Made by a program: the position numbers and the translations under genes. Positions 48,781 to 59,463 of a stretch of 64,000 bases of DNA are shown here, in pieces; within the stretch, counting starts at the first letter, position 1; each line of letters starts with the position of its first letter. The notes beneath the pieces were generated by a model that was not told where the DNA came from, made no database searches, and worked only from the letters and a program-made list of their open reading frames with translations. The stretch is from Siphonodentalium dalli (Eukaryota > Mollusca > Scaphopoda > Gadilida > Siphonodentaliidae). Where the stretch lies: contig CP136063.1 of assembly GCA_032622095.1 (NCBI GenBank), positions 116,704,723-116,768,722 of the forward strand. The letters are read 5' to 3'.

Positions 48781-48952
48781 AGGCATCTGATAGTGTCATT
48801 ATACAACGGGGAAATTTGTGAAGCGCTAACAAAGCGTATCTACACGGTGTTATACGATCCAAAATGATCCTGATATAAGAAATGCAATCTAGATCATACT
48901 CAGTATCTTCGTATCGACTGAATATATCGTTATTCGATGGTGTTCCTGGCAT
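48781..48952 (-). CDS. Small outward-facing ORF beside the palindrome centre, left copy
   Basis: Mirror of 49421-49592. ATG at 48952 on the minus strand. The first 50 codons (PSNNDIFSRYEDTEYDLD, then a hydrophobic stretch) look coding. The last 22 codons run into the tandem repeat (stop at 48734) and may not belong, so a splice site near the boundary is possible. No motif recognised. Confidence 0.3.
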
Positions 48953-49089
48953 ACCTCCGTCTTTACTTTTCTTATGCTTTTGTAGATTGTAGTTCGACGA
49001 TAATATCTTTCTTCACAAATGGCACCCGTGTATTGTCTCGAATCATGGGAAGAACTATCGTCCTTATACCAGCGAAAAGATGAGCGAAT

Positions 49090-49270
49090 ATGGTGTGGTA
49101 TTATAAACTCGCCGCGTTCGTACCTCTATTTATCGTTTAGAGTAACTGTTCTTAGATAAAAAAAATAGGCGCGGCGGCAGTGGGGATGAGGGGGCCGCAC
49201 GCGCGCCTATTTTTTATCTAAGAACATTAACTCTAAACGATAAATAGAGGTACGAAGGCGGCGAGTTTAT
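49090..49270. promoter_or_regulatory. Palindrome centre with GC-rich loop
   Basis: Inner arm ends are AATAGGCGCG (49164-49173) and CGCGCCTATT (49202-49211). The 28-base loop contains GCGGCAGTGGGGATGAGGGGGCCGC, of which GCGGC/GCCGC can pair. The centre is far more GC-rich than either arm and sits between two divergent ORFs about 470 bp apart (ATG at 48952 and at 49421), so a two-way promoter or replication origin is conceivable. The arms differ here at a few bases (for example GCCGCG/GCCGCC, and GTAACT versus GTTAAT). Confidence 0.45.
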
Positions 49271-49420
49271 AATACCACACCATATTCGCTCATCTTTTCG
49301 CTGGTATAAGGACGATAGTTCTTCCCATGATTCGAGACAATACACGGGTGCCATTTGTGAAGAAAGATATTATCGTCGAACTACAATCTACAAAAGCATA
49401 AGAAAAGTAAAGACGGAGGT

Positions 49421-49592
49421 ATGCCAGGAACACCATCGAATAACGATATATTCAGTCGATACGAAGATACTGAGTATGATCTAGATTGCATTTCTTATAT
49501 CAGGATCATTTTGGATCGTATAACACCGTGTAGATACGCTTTGTTAGCGCTTCACAAATTTCCCCGTTGTATAATGACACTATCAGATGCCT
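49421..49592 (+). CDS. Small outward-facing ORF beside the palindrome centre, right copy
   Basis: Exact mirror of the left copy. ATG at 49421 follows GACGGAGGT. The open frame runs on to 49639 through tandem-repeat sequence. No family recognised. The presence of one ORF on each side, both reading outward, is a direct consequence of the palindrome. Confidence 0.3.
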
Positions 49593-52500
49593 TTATGACC
49601 ATAATTGAAACCCATCAGGGCTCATCGAGTGTCTTTTGATCAATTATTATCACATTTCACCAGTTCCAACATGACATGTACAACTTCCCCATCAACAATG
49701 TTGTCTAAATTGCCAAAACTGAGTGCATTTATGATGTTGCTTCATATCTGAGGATACCATGGGGTGTAATTTCATTGATTGCTACCACGCATCAAGGGTC
49801 AAAATACAATACACATTTCTCCCGACCAAGGCCTCAGAAAGTGTCTTTTCATCTATTTTTATCATATTTCATGAGTTCCAGCATGGAATGTTCACCTTCA
49901 CTAGCAAAACTGTTCCCTAAAATTGCATATGGACTACACATGGACTGTGGATTGATCTCTAGGGACCCAATGGTTGTAATTACATATATTTTAAAAACAC
50001 ATGGAGCTTAAGACATGAAATTTACAATTTTCCTGACCAAATTATGACCTACAATACACTATGAGTTCCCTTTATGTTCATAACTCAGTCATAAGGACTC
50101 AGGAAGTGTCTTTTTATCCATTTTATCACATTTCATGGGTTCCAACATGAAATGTTTACCTTCACTGCCGACATTGTGGCCTACAATTGAAAACTTGAGA
50201 ACATTTACGCTGTGTCTAGGCGACCGATGGGGTGTAATTACATTGATTGTTAAAACACATGTAGGATAAAATATGAAATTTACACTTTTCCTGACCAAAT
50301 TATGGCTTACAATCTAGTATGAGATGCCGTTGTTGTCATAACTCAAAGTCATCAGAGCTCATTAAGTGTCTTATGATGCATGTTTATCACATTGGATGAG
50401 TTCCAACATGAAATATACACTTTCCCTGGCAAGAATGTTGCCTAAAATTGCATAATTGAGTCAATTTATGCTCTAGGTTAATGTCCAGGGACACCACTCC
50501 CATGTCCCTTAATTCATTTTTTACCACAGATGAAGGGTCAAATATGAAATACATATTTCTCCTGACCAAATTATGGGGTACAATGGCACTATGAGATGAC
50601 TTTATGTTCATAACTCAAATATATGAGGGCTCGTGAAGTGTCTTTACATCTATTTTTATCATATTTCATGAGTTCCAGGATGAAATATTCACCTTCACTA
50701 GCAATATTGTTGTCTAAAATTGCAAACGTTTTCTCAAAATATGAGATATTGCGCGAACTGTTAGTGAGCTAATTGATTTTTGTGTCAAATTTGATCCAAC
50801 ATAGACGAAAAAATTCAATAAATTTGAAGGACTTACTCGAAAACTTTAATTTTATTGTTTTTTTTTTATAAATGTGAGGGTTATTTTCACACTAGCTCTT
50901 GGATATTCCTTCTTATGTCATCGTTTTTGTTTCAAAGTATTTGTTTTTTGTTGATAATTGACAACCCTGCATTATTTTGATCGAGAATGAAAAACAAAAT
51001 ATTGTATTTTTATGCATTGGTTCGTTATGGTCCTAATATGAAACATTTTAACTCAAATGCTATATTATTTCGGTTAAATACAAGCTATGTTAACATTATT
51101 CTAGGAAATATTCATTTCTGCATCATTATATTTGCGATGATGAACACATTCACACATTAGACCGAATGGATTCGCACAAAGCCTTCCTTTATTATAAGAC
51201 TTCGATAGAAATTATATACGTTTTCTCAAATTATAAGATTTTGGTCCAAATTTCATTTAAATACTTGATTGTTGCTTCCAACTGTATTTCAAATAGACGA
51301 AATATTTCCATTTTATTTAAAACAGACGAAATATTTACAATGCTTATCAAGTAATTACATTGTTCTTCGATATTCGTTGTTAGATTATGGTTTTCTAACG
51401 TTTTATGAAGAGTAGTACTCAAAATTATATATTCCTTTTTTTTCTGTCAGTGTAAAGAGGCAACATTCTGCATATGCATATCTTAAAGAGTGCTTATATA
51501 CTTTAACATTAAAGTATACATCATAACCCACATATTTGAACACATTACATTCGTGCATATAATGGCATATTGATAAGACACACCGGACCACCATAGATCT
51601 TATAGCGTACGTGGAACTGAATAGTTAACTATAGTAGAGGGCCTTTTTACTTGATTTAACAGTGAAAAGGGCACTTAATGTACATCATAATATAACGCAC
51701 TAATATGTATTGGATTTGCTTTAAGAAACACGGACGTATACATAAATCAGATACGTATACTTAGAACACATTCACTTCGTGTATATACTGAAGTATACCA
51801 CGTATATAGTCCACAAAGACATAGCCCTGCATGTGAAAACTCAGTTTAACTATACATTAAAGAGCGTTTATACGTGATTTACCTGTGAAAATGGAAATTT
51901 TTATAGATCATATCACATAGAGGTACCGTACTTGCTTTAAGAATATGGACAGTTATAGGCACAATCATAACAACAATGGAGACCGGCGTTCTTACACAGA
52001 AATCAGTAATGTATGCACTAAAATGGTAACAACAATGAAAATATACACTGTGTGAACTGCCATAGACATCAGAACTATTAAGAATTTATGAGTTATCTCG
52101 CTTGTTTAGTTGCGATACATAATGCAATAATTTGAGTTACCAACAATAAAACAGTATTGACGCTATATATTCTCCATATACCGACGGTTTTAGACTATAT
52201 TTCTACTAATAATGCTATTAAATGAACGACAATTAAGAGAAATGAACTATGAATGCATATATGAAGTCAATATGTATACACGCGTCCACATAGCATGCCT
52301 TTTCCAGACCAATGTTTGATACCCCCCGTATAAAATAGAGCGTTTTGAGAAGAATATGTGAAATTAATATGCACATGTGTTCACATAGTAGGTCTTATCG
52401 TCATATGAAACTGCCACGTAGTACATGCTTTGTTTCCTCTGTATAACGGACTAAATGTATAGGATGTACAATACATATAATTGGTGAAAAGAATACATGA

Positions 52501-53495
52501 AGTAAGTATTTATGCATTAGTCTACACCATATGGGCTCTTTATTGTCTCCATGTAATGGAGATTTTAGACTAAATTTCTTCTAATAATGCTATAAATGAA
52601 CGATAATAAAGAGAAATGAACGATTAAAGAATACATCAAGTAAATATGTATACACGCATCCACATAGTAGGTCTCTTCCAGACCAATGTTTTGATGCCTC
52701 TGTATTAACAGAGAGCTTGGAGTATATATGAATGAACGGTAAGGAATATGTGAAATTAATATAGACATGTGTTCGCATAGTAGCCCTATCGGGGGCATGT
52801 TTCCTTAAATGGTAGCAATAATGAAAATTTACACTGTGTATTACAACCCACTCAAGGCTTCAGAAATATTACTAATTTTTGTGTTGTGATCAGTTGTCTC
52901 GCTTGTTTAGCTGCGATACATGATTCAATAATTTCATTTACCGCCAATAAAGCAGTATTGACTGGTATTGACGCATTATTTTCTCAATATAACGGCGAGT
53001 TTAGATTCCTACTAATAATGCTATAAATTAACGACAATAAAGAGAAATCGACGATTAAAGAGTACATCGAATAAATGTGTATACACGCCTTCCGCTCGTA
53101 TGCCTTTTCCAGACCAATGGTTGATAACCCCCTACATAATAGAGCGTTTTGATAAGAAAATGTGTCCACATAGTAGGCCTTTCGTGACATGAGACTGTCA
53201 CTTGGTACAGACTGTCACTTGGTACATGCTTTGTTTCCTCTGTATAACAGCCTATCTTGATGGGAGTTATAATACATATAATTGATAAAAATAATGCATG
53301 AAGTAAGTATTTATACACTAGTCTACATAATATGGGCTCTTTAGTTTCTCCATTTAATGGAGATTTTAGAGTAATAATATGAATGAACTATGACTAGAAT
53401 ACATCGAAGAACCAGACACCAATGCCATACTCCTACCATCCATGGAGCAATTAATATACATGATATAAGACATAAAATACAACAGACAGTATCGT

Positions 53496-53853
53496 GTGCA
53501 ACCGCTAAGATATCATATGAATGAACCGTCATACACAATGATGTTACAACCAAAACTGCCTTATGGACGAAATACTGGAACTGATTATACATTTGATACC
53601 CGACATGTCATTCCACTCTATACATGGTCAGTTCGATATCTTGCGAAAGTGACGTGCACCTTTAAGGTATGTGACCAAAATGTGTTGTATTGTATTCTAT
53701 ATGACCATTTCTGTAGTAAATAACGACACATCATTACTAGTGGGACTATGTGTGAAGCTCTTTGAATTAAATGAGCTTACTATGGTGGACATGTTTAACC
53801 AGATACGTTCTTCAAATAAGAAAATGTTGGGATTTAAATTGAAGCTTAATTAG
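53496..53853 (+). CDS. Pair of overlapping small ORFs in the right arm (mirror 44520-44877 minus)
   Basis: The first frame (ATG 53496) reads MLQPKLPYGRNTGTDYTFDT then RHVIPLYTWSVRYLAKVT up to TTTAAG|GTATGT, a donor-like site. A second frame, +1 relative to it, is open from 53671 to 53853 and reads LLVGLCVKLFELNELTMVDM. A 50-bp stretch from GTATGT to TTTCTGTAG looks like a tiny intron, but joining across it leaves a stop in phase 0, so it does not rescue the frame. A +1 shift would. Function unknown. Confidence 0.3.
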
Positions 53854-54030
53854 CCCTTCAAGCTTTCCAAATCAAGGTTATGGCGTGAAACAACCTGGAG
53901 AGAAAGATTTTATTTAGTTACTAATGTGGGTTCAAATAGAAACACATGGCGAAGGCCATGATTCGAGCCTGTATGGCGCTTCATAGCCCAATAAAGGCGC
54001 GCCGATGGGTGTGGTTAACTTTAATATGTC

Positions 54031-54234
54031 ATGTGTAGACCAGAAGCCACGAGGAACCCATTGCTGTCCATGTCTGTACCCCATATATACTGCTATATGC
54101 AGTCGACCTACCCAGGACCTCAGTTTCTCCTTTCCTGTATGGCTATTCCAAACCCATTTAGTGCAATGCGTTTGAAAATATACAGAGCGTTATTAAGAAG
54201 GATCGCTGATGCGTATAATATAACCAATATTTAG
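54031..54234 (+). CDS. Unrecognised 67-codon ORF in the right arm (mirror 44139-44342 minus)
   Basis: ATG at 54031. It contains PFSAMRLKIYRALLRRIADA, a basic amphipathic helix. It lies between the ORF pair at 53.5-53.85 kb and the 101-codon ORF at 54.3 kb, all on the same strand, so these may be exons of one outward transcript. GATGC|GTATAA near its end could be a donor. Speculative. Confidence 0.25.
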   Translation: MCRPEATRNPLLSMSVPHIYCYMQSTYPGPQFLLSCMAIPNPFSAMRLKIYRALLRRIADAYNITNI

Positions 54235-54322
54235 TCAAAATTTTAAGAAAACCCATTATTGAAACATTGCGTTTGATAGTGTAGGGATTTGACCATATAA
54301 TGGTTATCAGTGAAGTGATGAC

Positions 54323-54628
54323 ATGTGCACTAAATTACCTCAGTCAGTAAAGGCTAGTTCATACCATATGAGAACCACACTCACCACCCATGCCTATACC
54401 CAAACAAACACCATGGCGACAGCGAAACACTACGAAGCTTCTCCCCCACACGGACACTGTTGTCTTCCATGGATAATTTCTTATCCTATGTTGAGACCAA
54501 ATTTCAGCCAAAGGGATCCCGTGGTTTCTGAGAAAATTATATTACAATTATGTACGGATGACGGACGAAGAGTGATTGGTTTTAGTTTCCACACAGATGT
54601 GTACCAACACGTTTTGAGACTGATATAG
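54323..54628 (+). CDS. Unrecognised 101-codon ORF in the right arm, outward-facing
   Basis: Mirror of the left-arm ORF at 43745-44050, identical in sequence. An acceptor-like CTCAG lies just upstream of its AGTAAAGGC, so the true start may be spliced from 54031-54234. No conserved domain recognised. Confidence 0.3.
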   Translation: MCTKLPQSVKASSYHMRTTLTTHAYTQTNTMATAKHYEASPPHGHCCLPWIISYPMLRPNFSQRDPVVSEKIILQLCTDDGRRVIGFSFHTDVYQHVLRLI

Positions 54629-56189
54629 ATGAAGTGTCCCTTTTATTATTGTTACGATGTGAAGTTGGCTAGTTCATACCCGTAGTATCAGTTTCACTGG
54701 CCAGTGTCACTTAGAAACAATATTACGGATCATTGTCACATACAAAGGTCTTCAAAGGGAAGTCTATAATATGAGTAATATTTTCGCGGGCTTTTAAAGT
54801 TGTATATATATATATATATAATAGGTGTGGCTTCACATTAGCAAAGATGTCCCAAGGAACATGCACACCATGAAAGGAGGAAATATTAATAATCAAGGAT
54901 GTATTCTAAATACAGGGGGAGGGGGTAATTTAATTTGTTACAGTCAATGGAGCGATTAGGAATGAATAAATTATGGAAAACAAGATGTGAAGAGGCCTAT
55001 ATGACATCTGTAGAGCGTGCTACCTATATGATATCTGTAGAGCGTGCTAACGGATTTAGTCATAGAAAGAGTAATATCCAAGATGGATGCCTCGTTCAAA
55101 TTCTATAGAGCCCATCTGGAGGTGCTACTAAACAAGGAATTTTTTCAAAAACTTGGAGATGAAAGTGGATATTCGAAGATTATGAGGGATTAGAAGTTGT
55201 AAGAAAAAGAAGAGCGAATAAAAACAGGAAGTGGTAGATAAAAAAGAGGGATAAAAAAAAGATAACAAAGAAAAAATTATAAATAAATAGAGGATATCCA
55301 CCCTTTTTCAGTGGATATGGGTTATATCTCATGAGTGATGACAAAACATTGAATTTCCACGATATGATCAAATAATAAGCATGTGATACAACGTTTAGCC
55401 GATGGGTGTGGAGTCAGCCGGTAGGTTTCGCGAGGGATTGCGTCAGATTCCAATGACTCAGGCGTTGCGCCGGAAGTAGGGATTGCGCCAGATTCGAATG
55501 ACTCAGGCATTGCGCCAGAAGTAGGGATTGCGTCAGATTCGAATGACAGGCATTGCAGGAGGCGGTGTTTCTTATGGGCTGGATCTTATTCTAGGGTTTA
55601 GGAGACGTGTGTAGACCACTCAATATCCCCTCAGGTGTAGTGTGGAACCCTTAGAAGTGGCAGTGGGTTAGATATATTAAAAGACAGTTAATTTTAATTT
55701 AATTTTAAAGTATTTTTGAATTTTAGAAAAAGTTGAAGTTTTTTAAGTTTTTCATATATTTATGAATTTTTTTCTGTTTTTCATTTTTGTTTCTTTTTGA
55801 AAAGTTTTTTAAGTTTTTTGAAATTTTTGAGTATTTTGAAGTTTTTAAACTTTTTTGAAATTTTTTGCGATTTTTGAAGTTTTTGAAGTTTTTGAAGTTT
55901 TTGAAGTTTTTGACGTTTTTGAAGTTTTTGAAATTTTTGAAATTTTTGAAGTTTTTGAATTTTTGAATTTTTTGTAAGTTTTCAATGCGAGTGTCACTTT
56001 AACATTATCCCATTGGATATAACCAACGGGTCATGTCCGGACATGCACAACCGGCATACAAATAGACCATGATGCAATGCGTGGGCGGAGAATATAGGTC
56101 AAACACCGACGGTAGTACTGCATATAGGTCGTGTACTTCGGATAGAGTTATCGTTCCTGAAATAACCCCAACTGGGGTGGGTATCATCA

Positions 56190-57107
56190 GATGTGGAACT
56201 CTAAGTTTTTATCCAAATTCTAATTAAACGAGACAACTCGCGTTAGTTCAGGTGGTTAGTTAATCAAAATCTCTGATTCAAATGTCACATGGAGTGAAAC
56301 TCATGTGGAGCTGTGTCTTATACTTGTGGACTGTCCAATACAAACTCTAATATTTGACATCAGATAGAACAAGAAGTTTCATGCTGATTTTGGCAAGAAT
56401 TTCCTTTCAGTTGAGTACTGGTTGAGCTGTTCAATTTAGTATATGAGCTGTTGAAGTTGATCAAATTACTGTCACATTTTAACTCTGGATATGTTGATAT
56501 CTGCATAAGGATGAACATGTAATTTTCAGGCTGCTTGGTTATCCATATTCAAATTAAACGAGTGGCTCGCGTTAATTTATTAAATGTCAAGAGCATGAAA
56601 ATCATGTTGAGTCAACATTGAGAAATGTTGATGTCCAATTTAAACTCAGATATCTGACATCAAGTTGAACAAGAAATTTCAGGCTGCTTTCAAAGTTTGT
56701 CAAGAATTTTATTTCAGTTGAATCGTGGTTGAGCTGATATCATGAAAATTGTCCAATTTGTTGGGAACTACCAAATGTTATATTTTCACCACTGGTATTT
56801 CACTGGTATGGCATCTAAATTGGTTTGATGGGTGGAACAGAACTATTTAGTTGGTTGTGACTTGTATTCATGTCGATTATTGATGAGTTGTGGCATGTTC
56901 AAATCAGTTGGCAGATTGAACTACATTGTGATTGACATTTTGTATGAAAAATAGGAAAGTTTATCTGACCGTAATTCTGGAGTCACTGGGCAGCGAAGTT
57001 GTCGATTACACTCTCCTCTCTCCCCTGTCTTCAAAAATTGGCCAGCTAGCTGTGGTGAAGAATTGATGTCCGGAAACTGTCTTTACTTTATGCTATTTTT
57101 AGCACAA
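56190..57107. repeat. Non-coding leader of the outer element with about 330-bp direct repeats
   Basis: No gene. TTATCC(A/T)(A)ATTC(T/A)AATTAAACGAG followed by CTCGCGTTA starts at 56209 and 56538. Each is followed about 110-170 bp later by TTTGACATCA..T(A/T)GAACAAGAA and TTCAGTTGA...GGTTGAGCTG. The first copy is broken from its relative at 42132 by the palindrome insertion. Confidence 0.7.
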
Positions 57108-57322
57108 TAAAGCAGAACAGGACATTGCTTTCATATTTAAGACACAGTTTATTCTATATAATATCACAATTCATGGTTATTCAAGATGTCAGCCAAAATA
57201 CGTGTGGTTCGGTCGGGATTCAGTTCTGTTCTGTTCTTCTTGGTAGCTGGGAGTGACGTCACATCCTCGGGTGCACTCGTACCGGATAACCGGTACTCTT
57301 CGGGACCTAAAACCACTACATT
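57108..57322 (-). repeat. Right 215-bp terminal direct repeat (LTR-like)
   Basis: Matches 36663-36877 at 214 of 215 positions by my reading. Read on the minus strand it is the upstream repeat relative to ORF1/ORF2 and would supply the promoter: CRE TGACGTCA at 57254-57261 and a TATA-like word downstream of it. Confidence 0.75.
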
Positions 57323-57427
57323 GCGTATGTGCTTCCGTCGCCAAATGCTGATTGTAAAACATAAAGAGCGTATGTGTTTCCGTCGCTAACTTGAAATGTG
57401 TTTCCGTCGCCAAATGCTGATTTCAAG
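57323..57427. repeat. Short tandem repeat at the insertion junction of the PHD-FLYWCH intron
   Basis: GCGTATGTG(C/T)TTCCGTCGC occurs at 57321 and 57367, and TTTCCGTCGCCAAATGCTGAT recurs at 57402. AAAACATAAAGAGC at 57356 is also present at 36649-36662, directly left of the outer element. This is what an uninterrupted tandem repeat would look like if the element had been inserted in it. Confidence 0.7.
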
Positions 57428-57892
57428 TATTCTCTCTTGTGGGAATCACACGACAAGAATACAGAACTGCAGCCAAAACAGATGCACCAATTCCATACAT
57501 ATGCATCAACTGCAATTCTTCGCCACCGACAACCCAACAAACGGCTTCCGTTGGTGACCTTGCTGTTGAAAACTCCCTCATACGATCAGCAAACGCAACC
57601 CTAGCTTCTCTGAGCACAACACCAGTTCCTGTTGGAAATAGCACTGCTAACATGACACAGTCACCAGCTCGGTCTAGCCTTGCAGAATCTGCCGAAAGTC
57701 CGCGAAACGACAGCCATATTCCGGAACGAATTGATGAAAGTTCTATCCAAGATCCACAGGCCAACATAACTGATACTACCCAGCTACCAGAACGTCCTCA
57801 ATTCCAGATAATATCATCGACATCGATACGCGGGGCTGACAAACTATACGACGGTATAGGCTATACAGTTATACAAAAAAAAAGAGAAAACA
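57428..57892 (+). pseudogene. Exon 2 of the PHD-FLYWCH gene: end of PHD finger, linker, start of FLYWCH
   Basis: The frame contains GITRQEYRTAAKTDAPIPY followed by CINC (the last two PHD cysteines), a Ser/Thr/Pro-rich linker and, at the end, FQIISSTSIRGADKLYDGIG plus YTVIQKKREN, the first strands of a FLYWCH domain. The donor AACA|GTAAAA at 57893 leaves phase 1, which matches the next exon. The acceptor is doubtful. The one that fits the conserved protein (CNT|GITRQ) has GG instead of AG at 57441-57442, after a good pyrimidine tract. An AG at 57426-57427 keeps frame but adds five residues. This may be an acceptor lost by mutation. Confidence 0.7.
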
Positions 57893-58144
57893 GTAAAAAA
57901 AAATTATATTATCGGGATCGTCAATTAATCTGTTTATCAAGACTTAGTGTCAGTAATTATAATTCTCAATCACAATGAACAGACCTGGTGTTTATATAAA
58001 GCCGATTGTTTATAGGGTGTGTGTGTGGGGGTGTGTGTGCGTGTGTGCAAATCACACTTATATAATCCCCTTTTGTTTATAATCGTCTTATGTGTACGAA
58101 TTATCACTTTATTATTATTATTAACGTGTGTATTTTTGTTACAG

Positions 58145-58476
58145 AGAGAACAACGCTGTGGCGCTGCAGTATTCGTAATGCATCAGGTGTCTGTCCAGCG
58201 ACCGTTTGCCAGTCTGGAGACATATTTACTCAGGGGCCCAGAGGTCACATGCACACGGCAAATCCAGGCTCTGCAACTGCTGCCAAAGTTGCCCGAGATG
58301 TAAAATCGATTGCAAAAACTCAACTTACCAGATCGGCTGCCGACATTGTCAACGAAATACTTGTGAAGGAAATTGACATCCAACAACCATGCGACGCACT
58401 CCAAGTCCCGACTATTTGGCCAGAAATGCAAACTATCTTCGGCAATCCATTCGACCCCACGAGCCAACGTCGATAG
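58145..58476 (+). pseudogene. Exon 3 of the PHD-FLYWCH gene: end of FLYWCH and start of the linker to a missing MULE domain
   Basis: The acceptor TTTTTGTTACAG ends at 58144 and phase 1 joins to exon 2 in frame. The exon reads TTLWRCSIRNASGVCPATV and later HMH, giving the Cys, Cys, His, His ligands of FLYWCH. After about codon 80 the expected continuation (PSPDYLARNANYLRQ, then DFELELRHIAPNFFRKDI), which in relatives leads into a MULE transposase domain, is present only in a frame one base away (58389-58545), so there is a frameshift and the in-frame stop is at 58474. The conserved text then breaks off at about 58540, where TGGGAGGCC, the end of a MITE-like element, begins. The MULE domain is absent. 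Confidence 0.75.
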
Positions 58477-58540
58477 ATTTTGAGTTGGAATTGCGTCATA
58501 TAGCACCGAATTTCTTCCGCAAAGACATCACACTCCCGAA

Positions 58541-58640
58541 CATATGGGAGGCCAAATTCACATTTAATAATTAATTGTGCTTAAGCGCAATCAATTGCGC
58601 TTAAGCGCAATTCATGGTTATATGTAACAAAACACCCCTG
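58541..58640. mobile_element. MITE-like sequence interrupting the PHD-FLYWCH gene
   Basis: ATGGGAGGCCAAATTCACAT matches the ends of the 489-bp element at 29379. It is followed by AATTGTGCTTAAGCGCAATC and AATTGCGCTTAAGCGCAATT. The far end is not recognised. Confidence 0.5.
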
Positions 58641-59121
58641 GTGAATAAATAGGTTTCTCCATAACTTAGCATTAACTCCTATTGACATGTCACTTCTTGG
58701 TTTCATTGGTTTGGATGGGTGGGGAGCTAGCCCAACTTCTTTATCAAAATGGCTGACTCGCAATAGTATCACCTTCTGTTTTAGTTGGAGCGATTCGTGA
58801 TAGCATTATATTATCTTCGGTATATATTAGTTGGGGCTACTTACAATATATCGTTGAGCATGACTTTTACATTTAAATTTCGTGTTTTTGAAAGTAGCGT
58901 CAGGATCGCAGTAAAAAACATTGATATTTTACACCTCACACTGAAAATTTCAAACATGAAAGCACAACATTGGTCATAAGCAGGAATGATTTCCTTCATT
59001 TTTATCTATAAATATAAGATATCCAATTAACCAATCAGGGAGCAGTGTGTATTTAGTACTCTCTTCCATCTTGGTCCAAAATTCGTTGGAGGGCGCCCTC
59101 CCTCAATTACTTCACTGTAAC
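58641..59121. other. No gene recognised
   Basis: AT-rich sequence between the broken exon 3 and the hairpin. The 64-codon ORF at 58785 has no motif. Confidence 0.4.
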
Positions 59122-59227
59122 CTCAATGAAGGCAGGATCACATATCAAAATGAGAGGATACGGTGATCCCCTTTTCATGGCATCACCATATCCTCTCATT
59201 TTGATATGTGATCCTGCCTTCATTGAG
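59122..59227. repeat. 106-nt fold-back with a 46-bp stem and 14-base loop
   Basis: Arm 59122-59167 and arm 59182-59227 pair at 45 of 46 positions (mismatch at the C of GGATACGG). The loop is CCCCTTTTCATGGC. Such a long, nearly perfect stem could be a small MITE, or, if transcribed, a source of small RNAs. No terminator-like T-run follows. Confidence 0.9.
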
Positions 59228-59463
59228 CCACGAGTGACTCCTGAGACGAGGATCACGTATTATATGATGCCATATCCTACGGAGGATTAGATAGTGTATG
59301 ATATCTACACCCGTGCGCATGGCCTGGTCGCTCTCCGAACATATCTACGATATATTGGACTTGGTCATCATAGACACAAGTATCTTCTTGCTATATATAT
59401 GTAATATGATCACAAACACCTATTCGGACAATGTTTTCCAGCGTTTTTCATAAATACACGAAC

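Larger units (their letters stand above)
42184..56189. mobile_element. 14.0-kb palindromic insertion with 7-kb arms and 6-bp target duplication
   Basis: Left arm 42184 to about 49173 and right arm about 49202 to 56189 are reverse complements. Mirrored positions sum to 98373 over essentially the full length, so there are no net indels except in an A-run beside the centre. Only a handful of substitutions were noticed, all near the centre. Ends read TGATGATACCCACCCCAG... and ...ATCATCA, that is TG...CA. GATGTG lies directly outside both ends (42178-42183 and 56190-56195) in the same orientation, a 6-bp target-site duplication. Together these indicate a transposed fold-back element. TG...CA ends with a 4-6-bp duplication are typical of DDE integrases (family knowledge). 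No long reading frame exists in the arms (longest 101 codons), so the enzyme must come from elsewhere or be spliced. Confidence 0.85.

Noticed and set aside
42184-56189. Assembly fold-back artefact as the explanation of the palindrome
   Set aside because: Not excluded, but the GATGTG duplication, the asymmetric loop and arm differences near the centre argue against it; kept as a test rather than the main reading.
42184-56189. Palindrome as a Polinton
   Set aside because: The 6-bp duplication fits, but termini begin TG rather than AG, the arms are far too long for Polinton repeats, and no polymerase, integrase, ATPase or capsid frame is present.
57316-57767. Minus-strand ORFs opposite exon 2 (74 and 114 codons)
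   Set aside because: Shadows of the PHD-FLYWCH exon, which has recognisable zinc ligands on the plus strand.
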